Positions 32,882 through 44,200 of a DNA stretch of 64,000 bases are shown one piece after another. Numbering within the stretch: the first letter of the stretch is position 1; each line of letters starts with the position of its first letter. The stretch spans positions 620,001 through 684,000 of the forward strand of contig JAHLKI010000017.1 of the NCBI GenBank assembly GCA_025602905.1, written 5' to 3'. The translations under genes and the position numbers were made by a program. The notes beneath the pieces are model-generated. The model had not been told where the DNA came from, searched no databases, and saw only the letters and a program-made list of their open reading frames with translations. The DNA is from Phlyctochytrium arcticum (taxonomy: Eukaryota > Chytridiomycota > Chytridiomycetes > Chytridiales > Chytridiaceae).

Positions 32882-35043
32882 AAGCGGCGCCATCGGATTC
32901 TCTTGCAACTTCTCTGCTCGCGGCAGACCAACCCCATCACAGATTTACAACGCTCCAAGTTTCCATTTTCTTCCTTGCTGCTGTCATCCCTGCTTCCTTG
33001 ATATGTTCCGCTTTTTTCATGTTCCGTGACGGCGGCCGGTACTGCTTGGCCCAAGTTTGTCCTGAAATGCGTGGGTTCGCGGGAGAAATGCGTAGTAGTC
33101 TGGTTGGATTTTACGTCTGGTTGGCGTTTATGGCTGTGTTTCTGGCAATAGCGCAGCACACAAACTATGGCCATGGGCATTCCTGGAAGCATAAGTGCAT
33201 ACATTTGTTTGCTCAGGCACCATCAATGCGAAAAGACTCGAGTATACTTAATGCGGGAAGAAAAGGTTGGAGAGTGTCGTACTCCGAAATCGCTGTGTGG
33301 GCCCTCGTGGCGCTCCATCAGTGTCTGCAATTCACTTATTGGTACATCGTGTTCTACAATCGAGACAGCAAGTTTAGTGATTTGCGTGCGCGCAGATGGC
33401 GAGCTGGCTACCGTGCTATTGCCTTTCCCATCGGTATACAGGTCTCCTTGGCTCTGTTGCCGATCTCGCGAAACAGTCTTCTGGCTGCGTTATTCCGCAT
33501 CAGTTACGATCACGCTCTATCGTTTCATCGAATTTCAGGAATTCTCACAGTCATCCTCTCCTTCGTCCATGCAATTGGATTCGCCATATACCTTTTATAT
33601 CGGACCGGAGATATGGATGCTTTCTGGCGCGTTGTGTTTATGATTGGCGCTTCTCCTACTCAACTGCGTTCGTACCGTGCCTGGCTCGGCCCGGTCGGTC
33701 TACTGTCCCTCCTACTTTTTGTGTGGGTCGCTATCAACTCCTTATCCTGGTTTCGTCGGCGACATTTCAACTGGTTCTGGATCAATCATTTTGCCGTGTT
33801 AGGTGCAATTATCCTTGCCATGATTCATGCGTCACCCATGTTTTACTTTGCCCTGCCAACACTGAGTATGTACCTCATTGACTCATGCGTGCGAACTTGG
33901 AATACGCGTCTTGGATATACCGTTAGCTCGATAACGACTGAGAGGTGCGGATACCTTCGCCTTGACATCGATGATTGTCAAATCACATCGACGCCTGGGC
34001 AATGGGTTTCATTATGCATACCGTCTATCTCAAAAGCCGAATGGCATCCGTTCACAGTTGCCCGCTGCTGTCCCAAGCCATCCTTATCCCCCAGTTCCTA
34101 CTCAAACTGGAAATGGTGGACGAAACCTGGGACATTAAGTGAAATGCAGCCATTGCTTTCTCGTGAACGCGACACATACACAGACGGCTCACGTGGAATC
34201 ATGGAGACGAAGGGCTTATCCCTCATTATCAAACCGTCACTGGAGTATTCATCTTGGACACAGGCAATAGCGATGGCATTCAGCGCCCATGCGGCCCTAG
34301 ACAAGGCACTCAAAGTCCGTATTGACGGTCCTTACGGCACACTCCCGCCCAAGTTTCTCCTTTCCGACCAAGTGATTGTTGTTGTTGGGGGCAGCGGAGT
34401 ACCCGGTGGACTGAGTATCGTTAGAGCAGTACTGGACGGTGCTCTAGCTGCGCGCTCCTCGTCTATCATTCGACCTACACAGAAGGTCCGGTTTTGGTGG
34501 TCTTGCCGGGAAGCTGATGCGGGGCAGATGTCGCTGTATCGAGAGCTGTTTTTGCACCCGCTTGCCGAAGAACTACTAGATGCTCGATTATTCATTACCT
34601 CAAGAACCATGTGTAGCTCTGAAAATGTTGGGGATGTTCATGCGCTCCCGAGTCAGGATTTGTCGCCAACAATAACACATGCGCGTATGGACCTTCCCGC
34701 AATGTTTTCCACTGTATTCAGTCCGACCAGCTCCGTTCTGTCAGTATATACCTGCGGGCCCACATCCCTCACGGAAAGCGTACGGTGCTGCGCAAATCAA
34801 GTTGGTGCCATTGTAGAAAGAGACGGACATCCCCAGGACTCGTTGAACGAATTCGAGGATGTTACATTGGCTCCGCCAATTTATGGTACCGACTTGGAAA
34901 GCAACTCAGCGATGCAGAACCGGGACGGCGGTTCACCAGTCCGCAGCAAGGAAGATGTCAAAAGCCTAGACACAAAAACGATACATTCGGGCAAATCATC
35001 CGGCGTCCGAATACTCCTACACATAGAGGGTTACGGTCGTTGA
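32734..35043 (+). CDS. Ferric reductase/NADPH oxidase family flavocytochrome, 769 aa
   Basis: Single exon. After a soluble N-terminus, six or seven membrane spans run from about residue 75 to 385. Two heme-binding histidine pairs are present: His265 (SFHRISG) with His279 (SFVHAIG), and His352 (WINHFAV) with His365 (MIHASPM), spaced as in the family so as to hold two stacked hemes. The FAD-binding motif HPFTV is near residue 433. The NADPH side has VVVGGSGVPGGLSIVRA near 550 and the terminal YTCGP near 673, then a longer than usual tail. It should move electrons from cytosolic NADPH across the plasma membrane to ferric iron or oxygen; the sequence alone does not decide between FRE and NOX. The start may lie elsewhere because an overlapping upstream frame carries a signal-anchor-like segment. 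Confidence 0.88.
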   Translation: MDRTTADATCHHPRQYGVAPALSRNAQNSSDASISYDFSVISSNPREPVKAAPSDSLATSLLAADQPHHRFTTLQVSIFFLAAVIPASLICSAFFMFRDGGRYCLAQVCPEMRGFAGEMRSSLVGFYVWLAFMAVFLAIAQHTNYGHGHSWKHKCIHLFAQAPSMRKDSSILNAGRKGWRVSYSEIAVWALVALHQCLQFTYWYIVFYNRDSKFSDLRARRWRAGYRAIAFPIGIQVSLALLPISRNSLLAALFRISYDHALSFHRISGILTVILSFVHAIGFAIYLLYRTGDMDAFWRVVFMIGASPTQLRSYRAWLGPVGLLSLLLFVWVAINSLSWFRRRHFNWFWINHFAVLGAIILAMIHASPMFYFALPTLSMYLIDSCVRTWNTRLGYTVSSITTERCGYLRLDIDDCQITSTPGQWVSLCIPSISKAEWHPFTVARCCPKPSLSPSSYSNWKWWTKPGTLSEMQPLLSRERDTYTDGSRGIMETKGLSLIIKPSLEYSSWTQAIAMAFSAHAALDKALKVRIDGPYGTLPPKFLLSDQVIVVVGGSGVPGGLSIVRAVLDGALAARSSSIIRPTQKVRFWWSCREADAGQMSLYRELFLHPLAEELLDARLFITSRTMCSSENVGDVHALPSQDLSPTITHARMDLPAMFSTVFSPTSSVLSVYTCGPTSLTESVRCCANQVGAIVERDGHPQDSLNEFEDVTLAPPIYGTDLESNSAMQNRDGGSPVRSKEDVKSLDTKTIHSGKSSGVRILLHIEGYGR

Positions 35044-35423
35044 CGGCCAACTTAGAATTAGTCCTTGACTATATAAGACCTTCTTTAATGTAGATTCTTG
35101 TATCATACTTCCTGAAATTGATTTACGCTGGGCAGATCACTCATACAGCGGCCCTCATCAAAAGTAATGGAGAAGGTTGGCTACTACTATCATCGACTCG
35201 CAGCGGAAATCTTTGTCAAAAGAATGACCACATCCTCTACCACTTCTGCTATACACTTCTCCGACAGCGCGACCATCAATGAATAGTTGCCCATATCCTT
35301 GAGAATATTCCAAAGGCAAGTTATGTTGATTAAAGTTGAAGTTAAGTTGCAGCTCATTGCCATGAGGAGGTCAGTATGTTGATTAAAATTAAAGTTAAAT
35401 TAAGGTTACAGGTGCCATGGTAT
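35044..35423. other. Intergenic between convergent genes, with a direct repeat
   Basis: 3' regions of the reductase and KNOP1-like genes. A direct repeat starting TATGTTGATTAAA and continuing into TTAA-rich sequence occurs near 35322 and 35375. Confidence 0.5.
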
Positions 35424-36384
35424 TCAAGAGCCGAAAGCTGCTCTTTTGCCCTTCCGCAGATTTTGTTGTATAATGCGTCCTTGCTCAAATTGGTCCAGGA
35501 TATCATTTTGAATCTTTTTTCCAACGTCCTGGTTGATGGCTGATATTGGAGCCGAAGATGATGTTGTAGTAGTTGTAGATGGGGCAGGTGTGCTGCCAGA
35601 TTTCTTTGCGCCAAGCAAACGCAGGAATTTCTAGAGTGATATATGAGACTTCGGCCATGGTAGTGCTTTGAGCTGTCAAGCGACTTACACTCTTTCGCGC
35701 ATCATCTCCATCAAATGATGCTTGATTCCAGTCATTCCACCCTGCCGCTGGTTCCTGCTCCTGAAGGATAATGTTTCGATGAGAATCGGGTATGCTTAGA
35801 ACACTGCCCTGCTGGCTTACCTTTGTCTCAGCTACTGGTGCTTTCTCGGCTTTCGCTACCGCCTTCTTCTTTGGCTTTTTTGTTGAGATCTCTGATGCGG
35901 AGGGAGCTTCCGTCGTTGTTCGATCGGGAGACACGTTTTTCGTAACAGCATCATTACTGTCCTTGATAGCAGCAGCACTACTGTCCTTTTCCTCTCTCTT
36001 GCTTTTCTTCTTCTTCTTCTTCTTCTTCTTCTCTTCACTGCCTGGTGCTTCGCTAGATCCAGCCTCTACTTTGTCTTCACCACTCGACCATTTGCTGTGT
36101 TTCTCCTTTTTCTCCTTCTTTCGCTTCTTTTTCTTTTGAGAAGATTCAGACTCTAAATCGCCAGTTTCTGCTGGCTCCGTTTCCTCAACAACATCTTCTG
36201 ATTTCCGCTTCTTTTCCTTCTTGCTTTTCTTGCTGGACTTTTCCACGTCGTTACTCGTTGAAGGACTTGAGTCTTCCGAAATCTGCTCCTTGGACGAGCT
36301 CAGTGTATTTACTTCCTTCGACTCATCACGGGTGCGCTTTGACCGTTTCTTTTCCTTTCGAACCTTTTCCGTTGTACCCTCCAT
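35424..36384 (-). CDS. Lysine-rich nucleolar protein with C-terminal SMAP domain (KNOP1-like), 2 exons
   Basis: Exon 1 runs from ATG 36384 to about 35691, and exon 2 from about 35630 to 35424 after a CACTCTAG acceptor. The N-terminal two thirds consists of Lys/Glu/Ser blocks, including a run of nine Lys and several KKSK/KKRK elements that should act as nucleolar targeting signals. The conserved C-terminal SMAP (small acidic protein) signature is split by the intron: WNDWNQASFDGDDARKS joins to KFLRLLGAKKSG. A helical tail follows (VGKKIQNDILDQFEQGRI). KNOP1-type proteins sit in the nucleolus; the molecular role is unknown. The upstream ATG choice is the first in frame; longer open sequence upstream has no ATG. 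Confidence 0.75.
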
Positions 36385-36582
36385 GCTGTGATCTTCCTGA
36401 ATTGTGTCGCCAAAAAGTTTCAAAACCTCAGAACTGGAAGCATTTTCATTAGTACAAAGTCGGGATCATTGCGATGTGTCAGCGTCTCTGAAGCGTCTCC
36501 CGCTGTTTGACCGCCAACTTTGACGACGGGTATAAACAATCGTGCAGCAAACGACAGAACATGGCCATACATTAGTGCTGCC

Positions 36583-38886
36583 ATGGCCAAAACAAAGTCT
36601 CCACAGAACCAACAGCAACCTTTACCGTCCAAGTCTAGACAGTAAGTTGGAACAGGAAAACCAGCTTTTCGCCAAGATCTTGACACTCAGCAGGACCTAC
36701 CACGACGCGACCGACTTTGAGCCATGGGCACCGTCTTTTAGCTTGGCCTTCAAGATCCTCTGCGTCTGCCGATTGGTTGCTGCCACCTATTCCAACATCT
36801 CAGGTAAAAGATTACGACCATAATGTGGTGAATTATAGAACCTGAAAATGACCGTTTGGCGATCACAGATTGCGACGAAGTATTCAATTACTGGGAACCG
36901 ACGCACTACCTGCAATATGGATATGGGATGCAAACATGGGAGTACGCTCCACAGTATGCAATCCGCTCCTGGAGTTATATCTCAATTCATGCCGCCATCA
37001 CCCGGCTCTTTGAAGTCCTGTTGACAAAGGAGAAGGTCTTGTGTGGATCAGATCTTACATCAACACCTTCGCTGACTGAAACTATTTCATAGATGGTTTT
37101 GTTTTACGAGATGCGGGGGGTGCTAGCAATCACATCGGCTTTTTGTGAGGCCAAGCTCTATGCGGCGATCTGCAGTACGTTTGGCAGGTCAATAGGGCGC
37201 TACTTTCTCGTTGCGTCCATCTTCAGTACTGGAATGTTTATTTCTGCTGCCGGTACGGTCAACACCCAAAAAACACGGGTGCATAACCTAACAACACGTA
37301 CTCAGCCTTTCTGCCGTCCTCATTTGCCATGTATGCCGTAACCTTGGCGGCCGCCTTCTCGTTAACGAAGCCAAGTCGATCAAGAACATATTCGGTCATT
37401 CTCGTCACGGCTATCGGCGCTACAGTCGGCTGGCCATTCGGTGCTGCCACGGTTATTCCTTTCGCCATTGAGGAGTTATTCTTCTTGGGTCGACACTTAC
37501 ATCGTGCTCGCTTGCTGATTGAAGCGGCGCTCATTGCATTTGTGTGCATTCTGGTAGGTTGCCATCCATGAATTCATTCTCCGCAAACAAAGCTTACTCT
37601 CGTCTAGGTTCCCTTAGTGGCAGTCGACTACTTCTTCTACCAGAAACTCACAGTAGTTCCACTCAACATTGTGCTGTACAACGTCTTCGGCGGCAAAGAC
37701 AAGGGTCCCAATATCTTTGGAACAGAACCTTGGTGGTTTTACATCCTGAACTGTCTGCTCAATTTCAACATTCTGTTTCCAGCCGCCATGGTCTTTTTAC
37801 CCTTGCATGTACGTTGGCAATCTCGACTTGTGCGCCCGCCCACACTGATTGTTGACCCTGCGCAGCTTTTAAACTGGTATCTCAAAGGATCCTCGATGAA
37901 TGTGTTTGCACGCGATTTCAATCGCATGCTTCTCTTTCGATCCCTTACCGTCTATTTGTGGTTCGCAATCTTTAGCTTGCAACCACACAAGGAGGAGCGA
38001 TTCCTCTTTGTCATTTACCCTCTGATCCTCCTCAACGGTGCGCTCAGTGTGCGTCATGCCAGAAACTGGATTATTGCATTGGGTGGCAAGCTATTTTCAG
38101 ATGTACGTCAAAAGACTTCCATCTTGATTTTTTCATTCTCACACACATCTCACACAATACGTCGTAGCCACGGCAAGCACACAAAATGGCATCTGCATTT
38201 GTGACATTATTCTGGACAGTTTTCGCGCTACTCTCAATTTCGAGGACGCTCGCTTTATACACTCAGTACCATGCACCATTAAGCGTCATGGCCCATGCGC
38301 GCACCTTGCCCGCACCAGATTCCAACTCTAGAGGATGGCAAGAATCAACATTATGCATTGGAAAGGAATGGTACCGATTCCCATCCCATTACTTTCTGCC
38401 CCAAGATACGCGTCTGCGGTTCGTGAAATCCAGTTTTTCAGGGTTGCTACCGAAATATTTCCCTGAGGTGCCCCCCGTTAACGGATCGATGGCGGCCCTT
38501 CGACATACTCCGCGTCTGACACATCTACAAGTCGATGGAGTGAATGACATCAACGCGGAAGAGATGGATCGATATGTGAGTATTCTTACAACATGGGGGA
38601 ACGAGGAATGCCCTAAAGGTCGCATGCTGAACCGTGTTGTTGACAGGTCGAACTTTCTCAATGCGATTACATCCTCGATTATACCCCACCCGGCCAATCC
38701 ACCTACAACGATAAAGTACAGGAACCTCTTTACGCTCTCGACGCATCCGTCTGGTCAAAACACTACTGCGAGCCATTCTTGGATTCCGCATCGTCGCGCA
38801 GTCTCGCCCGAGCATTCTATATCCCGGGTGTCGGTGGAAAGTCATGGGGCGAATATTGTCTGTTGCGGCGCAATAGTACAAGATAG
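36583..38886 (+). CDS. alg9: ALG9 alpha-1,2-mannosyltransferase (GT22), 629 aa, 8 exons
   Basis: Exons 36583-36641, 36691-36803, 36869-37035, 37093-37252, 37306-37553, 37608-38102, 38168-38575 and 38647-38886 join to 629 codons plus TAG. The GT22 hallmark after the first membrane span is complete: SDCDEVFNYWEPTHYLQYG followed by GMQTWEYAPQYAIRSW. The catalytic Asp/Glu lie in the first lumenal loop. About ten membrane spans follow, with the family motifs HKEERFLFVIYPLI and SRTLALYTQYHAP, and the lumenal C-terminal end WGEYCLLRR. It adds the seventh and ninth mannose to the dolichol-linked N-glycan precursor in the ER lumen using dolichol-P-mannose. Exon 2 may start at 36691 or 36694 (a CAGCAG acceptor). 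Its stop lies 37 bp from the convergent oligopeptidase stop. Confidence 0.95.
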
Positions 38887-38923
38887 AAACCCCCACAAAC
38901 TTCATAATTTACATATCCTTTAG

Positions 38924-41900
38924 CTATTTTATTTTTAATACGTCACATAAGAAGGCTGCTTCGATAGCGCCCAACTCTAGAATCCCGTCATTGGACTGGA
39001 TGGTATGTCCCTGGCCCTCAAAAATCCGCAACAGTAGTTTTGCACCGCTCATCCCACTCTTGGTCCCATAAATCAACGGATTGCGCTCCCGCATCCTGGT
39101 GGCATACTTTAAGAGTTGCCATAACCCAACTCGCAGGTCATCCTGCGATGCCGTGATCAAAATGGATGGTGGCGTACGTCCGGCAGGATCCATGTTGGGA
39201 ATGTTGTCGTAAGGTGAGTAGCGAGCGATCGTGTTATATGCCGCTGAGTCGGTGATGGGATCGCCCCATTCACCTCGTTCGGAGGCTGTTAGTGGTTCGT
39301 TGGGTGAAAGCATGGCGCATAAGGGGGCGAGAAAGGGGGCCCGGAAAATCATTGCTCGATATAATTCTGTCGAACACGCGGCGGATAAGTAAAGCGGGTG
39401 TACCGCAAACTTTTGCAACAGCGATAGTTACCTGGTCGTCGATTCAATACGGTAGCTGCAACAGACAATGTCCCGTTAAAGCCTTCGAAAAAGATTGTAT
39501 GGGAATTACAACACGCTTACCCAGACACAATCCGCCAGCACTCATTCCCAACCCAGTCATTGTTTCCGGCGAGCCATACCCTTCGTCAATCAGGTACTCA
39601 GTCACCGCGACCACATCTGCAAACGTATTTTCTTTTTGATCCCGGCGACCCGCATGGTACCACTGTAAGCCCAATTCGCTTCCACCTCTGTTTTAAAAAA
39701 GCTCTCAATATTCCCACGCCGGATATTAAAACGATCCCGGTTTTGCGTACCTGACATGCGCCAAAGCTATCACGAACCCGCGAGACAAGAGTGGTAGCAA
39801 CTCCATCCGGAAATGAGGTTTGAGGGATACCCCGTAAGCACCATACGCTTGAATTTGGACCGGGTTTCTAATAAATTCCCACAAATCAGTACGCTTCTCG
39901 AGAAGTTTTGCAGCAAGGAAAAATGGACGTACGTGCCGTCCCGCTTCAATCCTTTCTTGTATATCAGCGTAATTGGAACATCTACGTTCCCTGAGGGAAT
40001 CATAAGTCGCTCCACAGTGTACTGATCACTGGAAAATCCAGATGGTTCCTGTGATGCCAGAAGCGTGACTTTTCGATTGTCAGCATCAAACTGGTAGTGT
40101 CGTCGTATAACCAATGGTGACGATGTGGAAAAGAATGCGACGGGTGAATCGTACGACTGCGAAAAAGAATTCATATCATTTTCACTATCCACATTAACCC
40201 ACAAAACCCCATCTTACCAGATTGGATCCACTCTCAACCGTCGCAATCTTTTCTCTCAACGGGACCGGTGTAAACTCTCCGTTCCGAAAATCAAAGCTGG
40301 TCAGATGAGGGATGGCCTGCCGCTCCATATAAACGAGCGCAAAGTTGCGAAACAGGTCCATTTCTTCGAGCTTATCTTCGGCGGTGGTGTTGATGACATC
40401 TTTTAGGTCTGACCATGTTGCGCTGGCAGCGAGATGGCTTGGGAGACGGGATAAAGTAAACGTTTCACGGTTGTGATTGTGGAGGATGAAGAATGTATCC
40501 TTTTGTATTAATCGTGTCAGTAGGTTATGGATCTAGCGAAATGTTGATGTTTTTACCTCATGGTGATCAACATGGAATTCGGTATTCCTGGACGACGGAA
40601 GAACCGGAAACAGTTGAACGTCGGCGGGCGCATCTGCTGGCAAGGCCAACACCGATAGACTATCCGATGAACTCCGCGAGATGGTTAAGAATTTCTGCAT
40701 CACGTCAATCAGTGCCGACATTCGCCATCGCCATTCATGTGCGCCTACCTTATCCTTTGTCATCCCCACGTCCAGGAATATCTCGGACTCATCTTCCGCA
40801 GAGTAAACCAACACGTCAGATTCCTGGGATTGACCCACAACGTGCCGGAACACCTGCCTTACGCGTCAATTCAATGTACTACACTCAAAACAAAGACAAT
40901 CAACTAGTGTACCTGTGAAGCTCGCAGCGACGCATCCAACCGCGTATAATAAACAAACTGGTGACCATTAGCCCACTGGAAATTGAACACATTGCCCAAC
41001 CTCTCGCTCTGTCATAATAAAAAAAGTCAATCGCCGGCCACACAAATTTGGAATATGAGCAAAACTTACACAAAGAATGCTTTCATTTCCTGTAGTTCTA
41101 AACAGTAGGAACCCCTGCTCCTCATGGGGAAGGCAATTCAAGTAGGCAACAACAGCGTGGTCGGGAGATACGAGACACTTGGTCACATTGGTTGCAGAGT
41201 CACCAACATATCTCGTGTCGAGTAATATTTGCTATCCAGAATGATGAGCAACAAAGGAATCTATTCCAAAGCAATTCACTTACTTCCTGCCCCCCACCAA
41301 CCGGTTTTCGACTGTATATCGCATTCTCGCCTACCCATCTGGTCGTATATATCCATCCGTCCAACACATCCGGCATGACAAATGGCGGCTTATTCGGGAT
41401 ATAGCGTTGCAACTCCTATTCATCACGAACTCAATATAAACAAATCCGGACTTGACATGCAAAAACGCTATTCACCATTCGGAGTTGCCCAATAGATGGT
41501 TTCATCTTGTCCAACTGTTGGCAAGCATACCTATCAGCATCATCAGAGGTCAGTTCACTCACTCCACATAAAATAACCACGATCGGGAATTCAACCTATT
41601 CTCTGCATCGCGAAACGCCAAAACGACCTAGCTGTTTATTGGTGATTGGCACATTCGCGGACGGATATCGTACCAAAAAGGACAGATATACGTACTGGAT
41701 CGGTCAAATTCTCCAGCCATTGAAAGTCGTCGATCCTTTGTCGTCCATGATGGGATGTTGTGTTGGGGATGGGCAATACATAAGGGATTGGCTCTGGTCT
41801 GGAGGTAAATGATGGGTTAGTGGGGTTCCTTCAATGGTGGAAAAGGTAATAGCGTACTTGAATAGTTTACTGGGTTGTCGGGAACGGGAGAACCAGGATA

Positions 41901-41982
41901 ACGCTCTTTGATGTTTGATGCATGTGGTTATAAACAAAGTAGGCGTTATTGATGGTCTCAAGCAGCGGAGCGGAATGGGCAT
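38924..41982 (-). CDS. Oligopeptidase B-like S9A serine peptidase, about 735 aa, about 15 exons, possible mitochondrial presequence
   Basis: Exon 1 from ATG 41982 is Arg/Ser-rich without acidic residues (MPIPLRCLRPSITPTLFITT), like a mitochondrial presequence. It splices at ...SKLFK to PEPIPYVLPIPNT. Many small exons follow, including a 32-nt one (VVLAFRDAEN). The beta-propeller part is followed by the alpha/beta hydrolase: QAYGAYGVSLKPHF, RGGSELGLQWYHAGRR, and the nucleophile Ser in GLGMSAGG. A short exon ATVLNRRP follows, then SPYDNIPN, the catalytic Asp region QDDLRVGLWQ and the catalytic His in EGQGHT. All three catalytic positions are present. The family cuts peptides under about 30 residues after basic residues. 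Exon boundaries were followed by frame and are consistent throughout. Confidence 0.88.
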
Positions 41983-42232
41983 AGTTGACGGGACGCCGAG
42001 TCGTCCTTGAGGATTCTTTCACGTCCCGCTTGGAAACTTTTGGAGTGCAGAGCTGCTCGAGCTGATTGCAAGACAGCGGAAGACAACCGCGTCACGTCGC
42101 AAGATTGTGCACGGATTCCGAAGTCGAAATTCACTTTTCCTCAAACCAAATCAAACCTTCTGGCTGTCGACGCAGTCTACTCGCAAATGTCACAAACCTG
42201 CATCTGAAACGAAGAAAAAGCAAAAAAGAAAC

Positions 42233-42316
42233 TCCGGCTTCCCAGATTTGAACTGGGGACCCTTAGATTGCTGACATGTTACAGTCTAATGCTACTACCA
42301 ACTGAGCTAAAGCCGG
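42233..42316 (-). tRNA. tRNA-Tyr (GTA) with short intron
   Basis: The 84-nt reverse complement starts CCGGCTTTAGCTCAGTTGG and ends AAGCCGG plus discriminator A. The anticodon stem TTAGA/TCTAA encloses CTGTAAC followed by about 11-12 extra nt, giving anticodon GTA with an intron just 3' of it, as is usual for tRNA-Tyr. The B box reads AGTTCAAATCT. A six-T run lies just downstream on the transcript. An identical gene lies at 58414-58497 on the other strand. Confidence 0.93.
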
Positions 42317-42835
42317 ATTTCGGTGAATTTCGCTTGGAATGCAGCGCCTATAAAGAAACGTTCATAGAGAGAGCTTTGAAGTGACGCTCACACAGACATC
42401 CAGATGTACCACAACCAGACGTGATTGAAAGCAGAATTGATTCAATTGAATAGTAATTGTAGTAAAAGAATTCAAGATTTGTACGAAAAGAAATTACAAC
42501 GAACCATCAGACATCAAAAAACATACAGGGTAGCTAAAACAAAAAAGAAAGTGGGGGAAAGGTATACAACGAGATAGGTGACCAGAACATAGTACAACAA
42601 AATACACGGTCCTATCATAAGAGAAAAAAAAAACTAAAGTAAGGTATAGACTGGTCCAGCAATGGGTGGTTTTGGGGGAGTCGGGTTTGAGAGAAGAGTA
42701 TGGTACAAGGAGGGTGCGTTCCGGGGGAGTGAGGAAACAGGTAGACTAGATATATGGGCAGAGAGAACAAAAGTATTTGCAGATCGACTTGAGAAAAGTA
42801 AAGAGGCAAAGCTAGTAAAAGGTAACTAGCTGCTA
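42317..42835. other. Intergenic/3' UTR region of the C2H2 gene
   Basis: Mostly A-rich sequence downstream of the zinc-finger stop codon. No gene recognised. Confidence 0.4.
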
Positions 42836-44200
42836 CTAATAATGAGAGTGGTTGTTGCGGACAATCTTGTTCATGTGGACGGGAACGGATTGGGAATGTG
42901 CATGTTGGGCGGCAGCCTTGGCCTTGTGTTTCAAGTGGGTGCGCTTGTGGGCGGCCAGGTTGTCGGATCGAGAGAAACGGCGATCGCATCCGGGTTCATC
43001 ACATGGAAATGGACGCTCACCAGTGTGCATCCGGCTGTGACGGTTGAGATGCTCGGCGCGCTTGAATGACTTGCCACATCCGTCCTCGGCACAGGTAAAG
43101 ATCTTGCCAGCGGATGAGTTGTTGTTGGAAGAGGTACTGCCGCCTTGCCAGCTCTTGGATCGGCGACCACGCGAGTAGGGATGTAATGGATGATCCGGGG
43201 GAGGCGTAGGAAGTCCTGGCGTCAAGGTAGGTGAGGTAGGGGCCGAGTATGAGTGAGACGGGATGAGGAGAGGAGACGGTCGCAACATGTGAGGTGATAC
43301 AGCCGAGAATTGCTCACTTGGGGCCGACATCATTCCGGAAGGGCTCCCGTCCAAAATTGGCGGCATGATGCTCATTGGGCGGGCAAAAGGAGTACGGGGA
43401 GCTGCTGCTGAGGGCAAACCGCGCCAAATATGGTAGGGAGGAGCTGCATGGTAGTGAGGAGGTTGATGGCGGGGGTGGTGAAGTTGGGACGGGGGAATGG
43501 TTCCTTGACCACTAAAGGGGCTCAGTTGAGGATACTGTTCCGGTGAAGAGCCCAGGCGATCGTGATGTGAGTGGGTGTGATAGTCAGCATCGGATCGACA
43601 AGGTCCGTTGGTTAAAGAGAGGTTGCGGGATGTGTACGGGGACGACGACAAAATGGGCGATCCTGGATGCTGATGGTGGTGGTGGTGATGGTGGTGAGGG
43701 TGATGATGGTGGTGGTGAAAGGGCATGCTTGGCGGAGGCATATCATGCAGGGGATGAACCGGATGAGAGGAGTGCGTGATGTGATGGTGGATGGAGTGGG
43801 TAGAGTGATGGTGATGAGCGTTGTTGAGGGACCGTGCGGACGCTGCCCATTCGTCCTTGATGCTGGAGCCAGAGTGCGACCATTCGCTTTTGACGGGTTG
43901 AGAGTAGACAGACAGGTCTGAAATGTCAGAGCGGACGGGGCTGGCGGGGGCGGTCAGGGGCGAGTGGTGGGGAAAGTTGCGCATGGCAGGCGATAGCGGT
44001 GATGGCGATTCGTCAAAGGACGAGACGGAGTCGCTGGACGAGGGACTGGCAGGTGCTGTCAATGAGCTGTTCGGGTGTTCCTTGGAGTAGGAGGGGAGGT
44101 CAAAAGGGGAGCTGAAGGAAGAGTGGTCGGAGCCGACGACGCCGGGGAAATCGAAGGACGATGACAGCAGAGCGGGGTTCCAATCGAGGAGGGCCGTCAT
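42836..44200 (-). CDS. Two-finger C2H2 transcription factor, 454 aa
   Basis: Single exon. Residues 1-360 are low complexity (Ser/Pro/His-rich) with a long interrupted His tract near residues 160-180, encoded by CAT/CAC repeats. Two tandem classical fingers lie near the C-terminus. Finger 1 is C-x4-C-x12-H-x3-H in [20 protein letters not shown] and finger 2 is in [19 protein letters not shown], joined by the linker HTGERPF. The finger helices (RAEHLNR and RSDNLAA) are close to those of fungal Msn2/Com2-type stress factors that read AGGGG-like sites. A basic tail follows and may be the nuclear signal. Probably a nuclear DNA-binding regulator. Confidence 0.88.
   Translation of the reverse strand: MTALLDWNPALLSSSFDFPGVVGSDHSSFSSPFDLPSYSKEHPNSSLTAPASPSSSDSVSSFDESPSPLSPAMRNFPHHSPLTAPASPVRSDISDLSVYSQPVKSEWSHSGSSIKDEWAASARSLNNAHHHHSTHSIHHHITHSSHPVHPLHDMPPPSMPFHHHHHHPHHHHHHHHQHPGSPILSSSPYTSRNLSLTNGPCRSDADYHTHSHHDRLGSSPEQYPQLSPFSGQGTIPPSQLHHPRHQPPHYHAAPPYHIWRGLPSAAAPRTPFARPMSIMPPILDGSPSGMMSAPSEQFSAVSPHMLRPSPLLIPSHSYSAPTSPTLTPGLPTPPPDHPLHPYSRGRRSKSWQGGSTSSNNNSSAGKIFTCAEDGCGKSFKRAEHLNRHSRMHTGERPFPCDEPGCDRRFSRSDNLAAHKRTHLKHKAKAAAQHAHSQSVPVHMNKIVRNNHSHY

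Noticed and set aside
35792..36139. 115-codon Phe/Leu-rich frame on the + strand
   Set aside because: Antisense shadow of the Lys-rich KNOP1-like exon (AAG/AAA repeats read as CTT/TTT).
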